Source: Streptomyces mirabilis (GTDB taxonomy: Bacteria; Actinomycetota; Actinomycetes; Streptomycetales; Streptomycetaceae). From it: DNA of 64,000 bases. A program made the translations under genes and the position numbers. The notes under the pieces were generated by a model. That model ran no database searches. It worked only from the letters and a program-made list of their open reading frames with translations, and was not told the origin of the DNA. The stretch spans positions 7,130,001 to 7,194,000 of the forward strand of contig NZ_JBCJKP010000001.1 of assembly GCF_039503195.1 (NCBI RefSeq), given 5' to 3'. This document shows, piece after piece, positions 1 to 9,731 of the stretch; within the stretch, counting starts at the first letter, position 1; each line of letters opens with the position of its first letter.

Positions 1-492
1 GCGATCGAGGACCGGCTCACGCCCTTCGAAGTAGCGCGGGTGGCGCGCGTCGCGCGCTCCGAGCGCACCACGGCGCGCGGTCCGGTGCACCCACTCACGG
101 AACTGCCCGCACTGCTCCCCGAGGCCGACATCGTGGTGCTCTCCACGCCCCTCACCGACAGCACACGGGGCCTGGTGAACGCCGAGTTCCTGGCCGGGAT
201 GAAGGACGGCGCGCTGCTGGTGAACGTCGCCCGCGGGCCCGTCGTCGACACCAAGGCGCTGCTCGCCGAGCTGGACAGCGGGCGCCTCACCGCGGCCCTC
301 GACGTCACCGATCCGGAGCCGCTGCCCCAGGGACATCCCTTGTGGCAGACGCCCGGCGTGCTCATCAGCCCCCATGTCGGCGGCCCCACCTCCGCGTTCC
401 TGCCGCGCGCCAAGCGGCTTCTGACCGCGCAGTTGAGTCGTTTCGTGAACCGGGAACCCCTGGGCAACGTGGTCCTGACGACGGGCGCGTAG
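1..492 (+). CDS. D-isomer-specific 2-hydroxyacid dehydrogenase (3' part only)
   Basis: The reading frame is open from the first base, so the 5' half lies outside the window. The visible 163 residues are the end of the NAD-binding domain and the C-terminal return of the D-2-hydroxyacid dehydrogenase family, which reduces 2-oxoacids or oxidises D-2-hydroxyacids with NAD(P)H. The three family catalytic positions are present: Arg in LVNVARGPVVD, Glu in TDPEPLP and the catalytic His in ISPHVGG. The substrate cannot be told because the substrate-binding N-terminus is missing. It is more divergent than the SerA encoded at 8088-9677 and has no ACT domain, so it is not a second phosphoglycerate dehydrogenase of that type. 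Confidence 0.9.
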   Translation, partial: AIEDRLTPFEVARVARVARSERTTARGPVHPLTELPALLPEADIVVLSTPLTDSTRGLVNAEFLAGMKDGALLVNVARGPVVDTKALLAELDSGRLTAALDVTDPEPLPQGHPLWQTPGVLISPHVGGPTSAFLPRAKRLLTAQLSRFVNREPLGNVVLTTGA

Positions 493-872
493 CCGGCTTT
501 GGACACCCTCCGCAGTCCGGCGGATGCGGGCGGTGTCCGCACCGCCGCTGATCGTCACGGAGCGTAGAGGCACTATGTCCCTGAGTGACGAGACTGGTGT
601 ATCGTCCCGACAGGGGCTGCGCCGCGCACCGTTCGGCGCCGGGGATGGACATTCGGACTGCGAGGGGGGCGACGGGCGATGCACGGCCTATGGACCAACG
701 ATCCGACGCGGCGGGGCCGCCGACGACCCTGGCGCGCGGCCACGCGCAGACGCGGCCACAGCGGCCATGGTGGTCACGGTGGCCCTCACCCACGCGGGCA
801 CAGCGGTCGCAGAAGGCATGCGCACCCAGCGCACACGGGCCAGCGGGACCCCGCGCGGACCAGGTGGACCCG

Positions 873-3800
873 GTGAGCTCCCCCGGGGCGCTGCTGTCCC
901 GTCGGCCGTTGTACCGCGCTGGGACGGGCCTGATTCCGCAACTCGTGCTGGTCCTGGTGTGCGCGGGCTACGCCTTCGGATCCGCGCTCGGCTGGGGCTC
1001 CGCGGGCCTCGCGCTGTTCATGGGCGACTTCGGGTTGAGCGCCGCCGCGGGCACCGCCGCGGTCTCCTGCTTCCTCTACGCCCGCAATCGCCGCAGCCGC
1101 TTTCGACCCGCGTGGCTGCTGTTCGCGCTCTCCTCCACCATGGCCTCGCTGGGCAACGGAGTCTGGGGGTGGTACGAGGTCGTCCTCGACCGCCAGGTCC
1201 CGAGTCCCAGCTACGCCGATCTCTTCTTCCTCTGTTTCGCTCCGCCCGCCATCGTAGGACTGCTCGTGCTAGCCAAGAGGCCCGTGACCAAGGCGGGTTG
1301 GGTCTGCCTGGCGCTCGACTCCTGGCTGATCGGCGGTTCCCTGCTCACGCTGTCCTGGAGCCTCGCGCTCGCCCAGGCGGCGAAGTTCGACGGGCCGAGC
1401 GTCGCGCACACCGCGCTCTCGCTGGCGTACCCGCTGCTGGACATCGCCCTGGTCAGCATGGTGCTCGCGCTGCACTTCAGGCGTTCGTCGGTGAACCGCT
1501 CGGCGGTGAACACCGCGATCGGCGCGCTCGCCCTGACCGTGATGTGCGACGCCCTGTTCACCTCGCCCCTCCTGCACAACAACTACCACTCCGGGCAGCT
1601 CCTCGACGCGGGCTGGTTCGCCGGGTCACTGCTCCTCGCGTACGCCCCCTGGGTCGGTCCCCGACCCGGGCAGCCGGTCGCCGACGGTCACGGCATGGAG
1701 GAGTCCGGTAGGGACGGGCACGCGCGCGTGGCGCACGAGCACATCCCGGGGCCCCGCCAGGGCGGACCAGGGATCACCCAGGGATCTCAGGGGTCTCAGG
1801 GATCTCAAGGGCATCAGGAACCTCCGGGGTCCCAGGAGCCCCAGGACGGTGGCCACAACCGGTACCCGACCACCCGTCCGATCGCCGGATCGCTGGCCGC
1901 ACTCACGCCCTACCTGGCCGCCGCCGTGTGCACGCTGGGCATTCTCTACAACGTCCTGAACGGCCGCAGCGTCGACCGCGTCGTGCTCATCACGGCCGGC
2001 CTCGTCGTACTCGCCCTCGTGGTGCGCCAGGGCATCATGCTGCTCGACAACATCACCCTCACCCAGGAGCTGGCCCAGCAGGAGAACCACTTCCGCTCCC
2101 TGGTGCAGGGCTCCAGCGACGTCATCATGATCGCCGCACCGAACGGCATTCTGCGGTACGTCAGCCCGGCCGCCGCCGGGGTCTACGGCCGCAACGCCGA
2201 GGAGCTCGTCGGCTCCGAGCTCGCCTCCCTCATCCACCCCGAGGACCTCGGGTGCGTGGTGCACGAGGTGCGCCGCTTCCTGGCCGCAAGCCACCTGGAG
2301 GAGCCCACCACCCGCATCGAGTGCCGCTTCAAGTCCGGCGACGGCGGCTGGCTCAATGTGGAGTCCACCGTCAACCGACACCACGGCGGCCTCATCTTCA
2401 ACAGCCGTGACGTGACCGAGCGGGTCCGGCTCCAGGCGCAGCTCCAGCACAACGCCGAACATGATCCGCTCACCGACCTGCCCAACCGCGCGCTGTTCAC
2501 CCGGCGCGTCCAGCAGGCCCTGTCCGGCCGCCGCTCCACCGACCGCGGCGCCGCGCTGCGCGGCACGGCCGTCCTCTTCATCGACCTCGACGGCTTCAAG
2601 GCCGTCAACGACACGATCGGGCACCAGGCGGGCGACGAGCTCCTCGTCCAGGCCGCCCGCAGACTCCAGGACTCGGTGCGGCAGGGCGACACCGCCGCCC
2701 GCCTCGGCGGCGACGAGTTCGCGGCGCTCATCGTCAGCGACGGCAGCCGCGACCGGGGCGCGCGCGAACAGCAGATCCTGGAGCTCGCCGACCGGCTGCG
2801 GATCAAGCTCTCCCAGCCGTACGTCATCGGCGGCAACGATGTCCGCGTCGCCGCGTCCATCGGCGTCGGCTTCGCCGAACCCGGCTTGGGCGCGGGCGAG
2901 TTGCTGCGCAACGCCGACCTCGCCATGTACCGGGCCAAGGCGGCGGGAAAGGGCCGCGTCGAGCTGTACGCGCCGCAGATGCAGCAGGACGTCGTACGCA
3001 AGGCGGAGCTGGCCACCCGGCTGCGCTCCGCGCTCCAGGACGGCGAGTTCGCACTGCTCCACCAGCCCGTGGTCTGCCTCGGGAACGGCCGGATCGTGAC
3101 GGTCACCGCCCAGGCCCGCTGGCGTTCCTCCCAAGGGGTGCTCTTCACGCCGGCGGAGTTCCTGCGCGTCGCCGAGGACAGCGACAAGACCGCCGAGCTG
3201 GGCCGATGGATGCTCGAGGAGGCGGTCGAGCAGGCCGTCGAGCGGGCCGCCGCGGGTGTCACGGTGCCCGTCGCCGTGCGGATGAGCGCCCGGCGTCTGC
3301 TGGACCGCTCGATGCCTCTCGGCTCCGTGGAGGCCCTGCTGACCCGGCACGGGCTCGCCTCCGGTTCCCTGATCGTCGAGCTGGCCGACACCGACCCCAG
3401 GGTCTCCCTGGACGAGCTGGAGCGGCGGCTGAACGCGCTGCGACGGCTCGGCGTCCGGATCGCCCTGGACGGATTCGGCAGTGGCTACGCGGCCATCACG
3501 ACGCTCAGAAGGCTGCCCGTCGACGTACTGAAGCTCGACCGGGGCCTCGTGGAGGGTGTCGTCGAGTCCGCCCGGCTGCACAAGATCACCAGCGGGCTGC
3601 TGCGGATCGCCACCGACCTCGGGCTGCAGTCCGTGGCCGACGGTGTGGACCTGCCCGAGCAGGTCGTCGCCCTGCGTGCGATGGGCTGCACGCACGGACA
3701 GGGCATGGCCTTCTCGGGTCCGCTCGACGAGTACCGGCTGCGCAGAGCGCTGTCCTGCGGCCACTACCCGGTGCCGCACGGCCCGGCCGAGCCCGCGTTC

Positions 3801-3902
3801 GCGGGCGGCGGCGCGGGGGTGTATACGAGTGGTGTGCCCGCAGTTTTCGGGGGCGGTACGGCCCTCCGCTCACATAATGAGACTCCCGTCCCACCCACTT
3901 GA
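873..3902 (+). CDS. Membrane PAS-GGDEF-EAL c-di-GMP signalling protein with degenerate EAL
   Basis: About 1009 residues if read from the GTG at 873, which has AGGTGG 5-6 bases upstream. The same frame also offers an ATG at 690, and the real start is uncertain. The N-terminal third is a series of hydrophobic segments. A Gln/Ser/Gly-rich linker follows, then a PAS domain ([18 protein letters not shown] onward). The GGDEF domain carries an intact RLGGDEF motif, so diguanylate cyclase activity is plausible. The EAL-like domain is degraded: where active phosphodiesterases have E-x-L-x-R-W this protein has VTAQARW, and DDFG is DGFG. KLDRGL is kept. I infer cyclase output with the EAL fold used structurally or for sensing. 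c-di-GMP controls development in Streptomyces through BldD. It lies directly upstream of the ilvB leader, in the same direction. Confidence 0.88.
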   Translation: MSSPGALLSRRPLYRAGTGLIPQLVLVLVCAGYAFGSALGWGSAGLALFMGDFGLSAAAGTAAVSCFLYARNRRSRFRPAWLLFALSSTMASLGNGVWGWYEVVLDRQVPSPSYADLFFLCFAPPAIVGLLVLAKRPVTKAGWVCLALDSWLIGGSLLTLSWSLALAQAAKFDGPSVAHTALSLAYPLLDIALVSMVLALHFRRSSVNRSAVNTAIGALALTVMCDALFTSPLLHNNYHSGQLLDAGWFAGSLLLAYAPWVGPRPGQPVADGHGMEESGRDGHARVAHEHIPGPRQGGPGITQGSQGSQGSQGHQEPPGSQEPQDGGHNRYPTTRPIAGSLAALTPYLAAAVCTLGILYNVLNGRSVDRVVLITAGLVVLALVVRQGIMLLDNITLTQELAQQENHFRSLVQGSSDVIMIAAPNGILRYVSPAAAGVYGRNAEELVGSELASLIHPEDLGCVVHEVRRFLAASHLEEPTTRIECRFKSGDGGWLNVESTVNRHHGGLIFNSRDVTERVRLQAQLQHNAEHDPLTDLPNRALFTRRVQQALSGRRSTDRGAALRGTAVLFIDLDGFKAVNDTIGHQAGDELLVQAARRLQDSVRQGDTAARLGGDEFAALIVSDGSRDRGAREQQILELADRLRIKLSQPYVIGGNDVRVAASIGVGFAEPGLGAGELLRNADLAMYRAKAAGKGRVELYAPQMQQDVVRKAELATRLRSALQDGEFALLHQPVVCLGNGRIVTVTAQARWRSSQGVLFTPAEFLRVAEDSDKTAELGRWMLEEAVEQAVERAAAGVTVPVAVRMSARRLLDRSMPLGSVEALLTRHGLASGSLIVELADTDPRVSLDELERRLNALRRLGVRIALDGFGSGYAAITTLRRLPVDVLKLDRGLVEGVVESARLHKITSGLLRIATDLGLQSVADGVDLPEQVVALRAMGCTHGQGMAFSGPLDEYRLRRALSCGHYPVPHGPAEPAFAGGGAGVYTSGVPAVFGGGTALRSHNETPVPPT
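1777..1851 (+). repeat. Short in-frame repeats in the linker of the GGDEF-EAL protein
   Basis: About 9-bp units of the form GGRTCTCAG are repeated, encoding a [14 protein letters not shown] stretch followed by [10 protein letters not shown]. They lie in the linker between two hydrophobic blocks. Copy number should vary easily by slippage without breaking the frame. Confidence 0.7.
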
Positions 3903-3935
3903 CAGTCAGTGCGTGCCGGGGGGAGGGTCAATGCC

Positions 3936-3977
3936 ATGCGCACCCGAATTCTCGTACTTGGAAAGCGCGTCGGCTGA
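3936..3977 (+). CDS. ilvL: ilvB leader peptide (attenuator peptide)
   Basis: A 13-codon frame, [13 protein letters not shown], begins at the ATG at 3936. GGGAGGG at 3921-3927 sits 8 bases upstream as a good ribosome-binding site. The run Ile-Leu-Val-Leu fits a branched-chain amino acid leader, and ribosomes should stall there when charged tRNA is scarce. The stop is 54 bases before an intrinsic terminator (4032-4065), and ilvB follows. Leaders of this kind are known upstream of ilvB in actinobacteria. It is far too short to be found by ORF length alone. Bases 3965-3973 (end of the peptide) can pair with 4022-4030 just before the terminator, allowing one G-U pair. Confidence 0.88.
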   Translation: MRTRILVLGKRVG

Positions 3978-4031
3978 AGCTGGTGGCCACCGGACGGACC
4001 CGGAACACTCAGCGACCGCACCCGGCGCGCT

Positions 4032-4065
4032 CCCCTCGCTTGCCTCACGGCACGAGGGGTTTTTT
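4032..4065 (+). terminator. Intrinsic terminator / attenuator of the ilvB operon
   Basis: CCCCTCG (4032-4038) pairs with CGAGGGG (4053-4059). An upper stem TGCC/GGCA closes a TCAC loop, and six T residues follow (4060-4065). It lies between the leader peptide and ilvB, so it would stop transcription before ilvB unless translation of the leader changes the RNA fold. Termination after the upstream GGDEF gene could be a second role. Confidence 0.88.
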
Positions 4066-4134
4066 GTTGCACAGGCACCAGTCGTACACCGCACAAAACT
4101 CGCAAAAACCCTCAGCATCGAGAAGAGAATGCCG

Positions 4135-5985
4135 ATGACCGAGCAGGCCACCGGGGCCCATCACCCGCAGCCGCGGCCCCGTTCCGGAGGACAGCAGTCC
4201 GCCCCCGAGCACGTCACGGGAGCGCAGTCCCTCATCCGCTCGCTTGAGGAGGTCGGGGCCGAGACGGTATTCGGCATTCCCGGCGGCGCGATCCTTCCGG
4301 CGTACGACCCGCTGATGGACTCCACGCGTGTGCGGCACGTGCTCGTGCGGCACGAGCAGGGCGCGGGTCACGCGGCCACCGGTTACGCGCAGGCCACCGG
4401 CAAGGTCGGCGTCTGCATGGCGACCAGCGGCCCGGGTGCCACCAACCTGGTGACGCCGATCGCGGACGCGCACATGGACTCGGTGCCGCTCGTGGCGATC
4501 ACCGGGCAGGTCGCGTCCAAGGCGATCGGCACCGACGCCTTCCAGGAGGCGGACATCGTCGGCATCACCATGCCGATCACCAAGCACAACTTCCTGGTGA
4601 CCAAGGCCGAGGACATCCCGAGGACGATCGCGGAGGCCTTCCACATCGCCTCCACCGGCCGCCCGGGCCCCGTCCTCGTCGACATCGCCAAGGACGCCCT
4701 CCAGGCGCGGACCACCTTCCAGTGGCCGCCCACCCAGGACCTGCCCGGCTACCGCCCGGTGACCAAGCCGCACGCCAAGCAGATCCGCGAGGCCGCCAAG
4801 CTGATCACCCAGGCCAAGCGGCCCGTCCTCTACGTCGGCGGCGGCGTCCTCAAGGCCAAGGCCACCGCCGAGCTGAAGGTCCTCGCAGAACTCACCGGAG
4901 CGCCCGTCACCACCACCCTGATGGCGCTCGGCGCATTTCCCGACAGCCACCCGCTGCACGTGGGAATGCCGGGCATGCACGGTGCGGTCACCGCCGTCAC
5001 CGCGCTGCAGAAGGCCGACCTGATCGTCGCCCTCGGAGCCCGCTTCGACGACCGCGTCACCGGCAAGTTGGACAGCTTCGCCCCGTACGCCAAGATCGTC
5101 CACGCCGACATCGACCCGGCCGAGATCGGCAAGAACCGCGCCGCGGACGTCCCGATCGTCGGTGACGCCCGCGAGGTCATCGCCGACCTGGTCCAGGCCG
5201 TGCAGAAGGAGCACAGCGAGGGCCACGCCGGCGACTACACCGCCTGGTGGAAGGACCTCAACCGCTGGCGCGAGACCTACCCGCTGGGCTACGAGCAGCC
5301 GGACAACGGCTCCCTGTCCCCGCAGCAGGTCATCGAGCGCATCGGACAGCTCGCCCCCGAGGGCACCATCTTCGCGGCGGGCGTCGGCCAGCACCAGATG
5401 TGGGCCGCGCACTACGTCCAGTACGAGCAGCCCGCGACCTGGCTGAACTCCGGCGGCGCCGGAACGATGGGCTACGCGGTCCCGGCCGCGATGGGCGCCA
5501 AGGCCGGTCAGCCGGGCAGGACGGTCTGGGCGATCGACGGTGACGGCTGCTTCCAGATGACCAATCAGGAGCTCACCACCTGCGCCCTGAACAACATCCC
5601 GATCAAGGTCGCCATCATCAACAACGGCGCCCTCGGGATGGTCCGCCAGTGGCAGACCCTCTTCTACAACCAGCGCTACTCCAACACCGTGCTGCACTCC
5701 GGCCCGGACGCGGACGGCAAGCAGCCGAGCGCCGGCACCCGCGTCCCCGACTTCGTGAAGCTGTCGGAGGCCATGGGCTGCCACGCGATCCGCTGCGAGT
5801 CCCCCGAGGACCTCGACAAGGTCATCGCGGAGGCGAACTCGATCAACGACCGCCCCGTCGTGGTCGACTTCATCGTGCACGAGGACGCCATGGTGTGGCC
5901 GATGGTCGCCGCCGGCACCTCGAACGACGAGATCATGGCCGCCCGGGACGTCCGCCCCGACTTCGGCGACAACGAAGACGACTGA
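4135..5985 (+). CDS. ilvB: Acetolactate synthase, large (catalytic) subunit
   Basis: A 616-residue thiamine diphosphate enzyme that condenses two pyruvates to 2-acetolactate, or pyruvate with 2-oxobutyrate, the first shared step of valine, leucine and isoleucine synthesis. Family marks are the N-terminal PYR domain with [14 protein letters not shown] and the catalytic Glu in [11 protein letters not shown], the central domain, and the C-terminal ThDP domain with GDGCFQMT...[11 protein letters not shown] 4135 is preferred because AGAAGAG lies about 8 bases upstream; the in-frame ATG at 4129 would put that site too close. It is first in ilvBNC, 27 bases before ilvN, and sits behind the leader-peptide attenuator. 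Confidence 0.97.
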   Translation: MTEQATGAHHPQPRPRSGGQQSAPEHVTGAQSLIRSLEEVGAETVFGIPGGAILPAYDPLMDSTRVRHVLVRHEQGAGHAATGYAQATGKVGVCMATSGPGATNLVTPIADAHMDSVPLVAITGQVASKAIGTDAFQEADIVGITMPITKHNFLVTKAEDIPRTIAEAFHIASTGRPGPVLVDIAKDALQARTTFQWPPTQDLPGYRPVTKPHAKQIREAAKLITQAKRPVLYVGGGVLKAKATAELKVLAELTGAPVTTTLMALGAFPDSHPLHVGMPGMHGAVTAVTALQKADLIVALGARFDDRVTGKLDSFAPYAKIVHADIDPAEIGKNRAADVPIVGDAREVIADLVQAVQKEHSEGHAGDYTAWWKDLNRWRETYPLGYEQPDNGSLSPQQVIERIGQLAPEGTIFAAGVGQHQMWAAHYVQYEQPATWLNSGGAGTMGYAVPAAMGAKAGQPGRTVWAIDGDGCFQMTNQELTTCALNNIPIKVAIINNGALGMVRQWQTLFYNQRYSNTVLHSGPDADGKQPSAGTRVPDFVKLSEAMGCHAIRCESPEDLDKVIAEANSINDRPVVVDFIVHEDAMVWPMVAAGTSNDEIMAARDVRPDFGDNEDD

Positions 5986-6012
5986 GACCGAGAGAGAGCC
6001 GAGTCCACCACC

Positions 6013-6543
6013 ATGAGCACCAAGCACACCCTCTCCGTCCTCGTCGAGAACAAGCCGGGTGTCCTCGCCCGGATCACCGCCCTGTTCTCCCGCCGCGGCT
6101 TCAACATCGACTCGCTCGCCGTCGGTGTCACCGAGCACCCCGACATCTCGCGCATCACCATCGTGGTGAACGTGATCGAGGCGCTGCCGCTCGAACAGGT
6201 CACCAAGCAGCTCAACAAGCTCGTCAACGTGCTGAAGATCGTCGAACTGGAACCCGGCTCGGCGGTGCAGCGCGAACTCGTTCTGGTGAAGGTGCGCGCC
6301 GACAACGAGACGCGCTCCCAGATCGTCGAGATCGTCCAGCTGTTCCGCGCCAAGACCGTGGACGTCTCACCGGAGGCCGTCACCATCGAGGCCACCGGCG
6401 GCAGCGACAAGCTGGAGGCCATGCTCAAGATGCTGGAGCCGTTCGGCATCAAGGAGCTCGTCCAGTCCGGCACGATCGCGATCGGACGCGGGGCGCGTTC
6501 GATCACGGACCGCTCGCTTCGCGCGCTCGACCGATCAGCCTGA
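6013..6543 (+). CDS. ilvN: Acetolactate synthase, small regulatory subunit
   Basis: A 176-residue protein with an N-terminal ACT domain (TLSVLVENKPGVLARITALF, residues about 4-80) and the C-terminal AHAS small-subunit domain. It binds the IlvB dimer, raises its activity and gives feedback inhibition by valine. The length is typical. It follows ilvB by 27 bases with GAGAGAG in the gap and is surely co-transcribed. It ends just before a 10-bp perfect hairpin. Confidence 0.97.
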   Translation: MSTKHTLSVLVENKPGVLARITALFSRRGFNIDSLAVGVTEHPDISRITIVVNVIEALPLEQVTKQLNKLVNVLKIVELEPGSAVQRELVLVKVRADNETRSQIVEIVQLFRAKTVDVSPEAVTIEATGGSDKLEAMLKMLEPFGIKELVQSGTIAIGRGARSITDRSLRALDRSA

Positions 6544-6553
6544 TCCTTGGTAG

Positions 6554-7657
<1,104 letters not shown>

Positions 7658-7667
7658 GCCGTACGGC

Positions 7668-7701
7668 CGAGGGGCCGGAGCATCCGCTCCGGTCCCTTCG
7701 G
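7668..7701 (+). terminator. Hairpin after ilvC
   Basis: CCGAGGGGCCGGAG and CTCCGGTCCCTTCGG form a long stem with mostly GC pairs and a few wobbles, 10 bases after the ilvC stop. It lacks a U run, which is common in Streptomyces. Confidence 0.65.
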
Positions 7702-8087
7702 TCAACCCTGGGTAACGCCCGTGAGCGCGACGTTGTCCACCCCGTCCAGCCACGGACGGGTGATCCTTCCACGGAGGCGCAAGAAGGCCCCCGTAGCGGC
7801 ACTACACTGCTGCACAACATACGCGTCAGGCCCACAGCGTCGTGCGTCTTCCACGCGGCTCGAGCGACCCCGAAGAAATGCAGGCCCGCCCCCACGCCGC
7901 CCGGCACGCACTCTCGCCGCACCGGCCAAAGGCCCGAGTAGCTCCGCTACGAGGACCTTCGTCCGGCACGCCGACAGCACGCACCGAACGACGCGGGAAC
8001 GCACCTAGACTTCCCCGGGGCCGCTACAACCCTCCACCGCATGCGGCCGTCGGGACGGCCGTCCGCATTGGATCTGTGAGGACTCAC
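7702..8087 (+). promoter_or_regulatory. ilvC-serA intergenic region with an inverted repeat near serA
   Basis: No gene is supported here. ATGCGGCCGTC (8041-8051) is an inverted match of GACGGCCGTCCGCAT (8054-8068) with one bulge, giving a hairpin 20-40 bases before serA. This region should hold the serA promoter, but I could not pick out clear -35/-10 boxes. Confidence 0.4.
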
Positions 8088-9677
8088 GTGAGCTCGAAAC
8101 CTGTCGTACTCATCGCTGAAGAGCTGTCGCCCGCGACTGTTGACGCCCTGGGCCCGGACTTCGAGATCCGGCACTGCAACGGCGCGGACCGCGCCGAGCT
8201 GCTGCCCGCGATCGCCGACGTCGACGCGATCCTGATCCGTTCGGCCACCAAGGTCGACGCGGAGGCCGTCGCCGCCGCGAAGAAGCTCAAGGTCGTCGCA
8301 CGAGCCGGCGTCGGCCTGGACAACGTCGACGTCTCCGCCGCCACCAAGGCCGGCGTGATGGTCGTCAACGCCCCCACCTCGAACATCGTGACCGCGGCCG
8401 AGCTGGCCTGCGGCCTCCTCCTCGCCACCGCGCGCCACATCCCGCAGGCCAACTCCGCGCTGAAGAACGGTGAGTGGAAGCGCTCGAAGTACACCGGCGT
8501 CGAGCTCGCCGAGAAGACCCTCGGAGTCGTCGGCCTCGGCCGCATCGGCGCGCTGGTCGCGCAGCGCATGTCCGCGTTCGGGATGAAGGTCGTCGCCTAC
8601 GACCCCTACGTCCAGCCTGCCCGGGCCGCGCAGATGGGCGTCAAGGTCCTCTCCCTCGACGAGCTGCTCGAGGTCGCGGACTTCATCACCGTGCACCTGC
8701 CCAAGACCCCCGAGACGGTCGGTCTCATCGGCGACGAGGCGCTGCACAAGGTCAAGCCGTCGGTGCGGATCGTCAACGCCGCGCGCGGCGGGATCGTCGA
8801 CGAGGAGGCGCTGTTCTCGGCGCTCAAGGAGGGCCGCGTCGCCGGCGCCGGCCTCGACGTGTACGCGAAGGAGCCCTGCACGGACTCCCCGCTCTTCGAG
8901 CTCGACCAGGTCGTCTGCACCCCGCACCTCGGCGCCTCCACGGACGAGGCGCAGGAGAAGGCCGGTGTCTCCGTCGCCCGCTCGGTGCGCCTCGCCCTCG
9001 CCGGTGAGCTCGTCCCGGACGCGGTGAACGTGCAGGGCGGTGTCATCGCCGAGGACGTCAAGCCCGGTCTGCCGCTCGCCGAGAAGCTCGGCCGCATCTT
9101 CACCGCCCTCGCGGGCGAGGTCGCGGTCCGCCTCGACGTCGAGGTGTACGGCGAGATCACCCAGCACGACGTCAAGGTGCTCGAACTCTCCGCGCTCAAG
9201 GGCGTGTTCGAGGACGTCGTCGACGAGACGGTGTCGTACGTCAACGCCCCGCTGTTCGCGCAGGAGCGCGGCGTCGAGGTCCGTCTGACGACGAGCTCGG
9301 AGTCCCCCGACCACCGCAACGTGGTCACCGTGCGCGGCACGCTCGGCGACGGCCAGGAGGTCTCGGTCTCCGGCACGCTGGCCGGCCCCAAGCACCTGCA
9401 GAAGATCGTCGCCGTCGGTGAGTACGACGTGGACCTCGCACTCGCCGCCCACATGGTCGTGCTGAGCTACGAGGACCGTCCCGGTGTCGTCGGCACCGTC
9501 GGCCGCATCCTCGGCGAGGCGGGCATCAACATCGCCGGCATGCAGGTCGCGCGGGCCGCCGCGGGCGGCGAGGCCCTCGCGGTCCTCACCGTCGACGACA
9601 CGGTCCCGCAGAACGTGCTGAGCGAGGTGGCCGAGGAGATCGGCGCCACGTCGGCGCGCTCGGTGAACCTCGTCTGA
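8088..9677 (+). CDS. serA: D-3-phosphoglycerate dehydrogenase
   Basis: 529 residues. It oxidises 3-phosphoglycerate to 3-phosphohydroxypyruvate with NAD+, the entry step of serine synthesis. The catalytic Arg is in NAARGGIVDEEAL, the Glu in KEPCTDSP and the His in TPHLGAST. The nucleotide-binding site is GVVGLGRIG. An intervening (ASB) domain and a C-terminal ACT domain (VVLSYEDRPGVVGTVGRIL, last 75 residues) make it the long, actinobacterial type. Start GTG 8088 has GAGGA 6 bases upstream; the open frame extends further upstream but has no homology there. It ends against a strong hairpin shared with the converging regulator gene. Confidence 0.96.
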   Translation: MSSKPVVLIAEELSPATVDALGPDFEIRHCNGADRAELLPAIADVDAILIRSATKVDAEAVAAAKKLKVVARAGVGLDNVDVSAATKAGVMVVNAPTSNIVTAAELACGLLLATARHIPQANSALKNGEWKRSKYTGVELAEKTLGVVGLGRIGALVAQRMSAFGMKVVAYDPYVQPARAAQMGVKVLSLDELLEVADFITVHLPKTPETVGLIGDEALHKVKPSVRIVNAARGGIVDEEALFSALKEGRVAGAGLDVYAKEPCTDSPLFELDQVVCTPHLGASTDEAQEKAGVSVARSVRLALAGELVPDAVNVQGGVIAEDVKPGLPLAEKLGRIFTALAGEVAVRLDVEVYGEITQHDVKVLELSALKGVFEDVVDETVSYVNAPLFAQERGVEVRLTTSSESPDHRNVVTVRGTLGDGQEVSVSGTLAGPKHLQKIVAVGEYDVDLALAAHMVVLSYEDRPGVVGTVGRILGEAGINIAGMQVARAAAGGEALAVLTVDDTVPQNVLSEVAEEIGATSARSVNLV

Positions 9678-9692
9678 CCTTCGCAGTACGCG

Positions 9693-9731
9693 GGCCGGGG
9701 CCCGGTCACCTCAGGTGACCGGGCCCCGGCC
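9693..9731. terminator. Bidirectional terminator between serA and the LAL regulator
   Basis: An 18-bp perfect stem (9693-9710 with 9714-9731) around a TCA loop. It lies 16 bases after the serA stop and contains the stop codon and last codons of the minus-strand LAL gene. The symmetry allows it to work in both directions. Confidence 0.85.
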
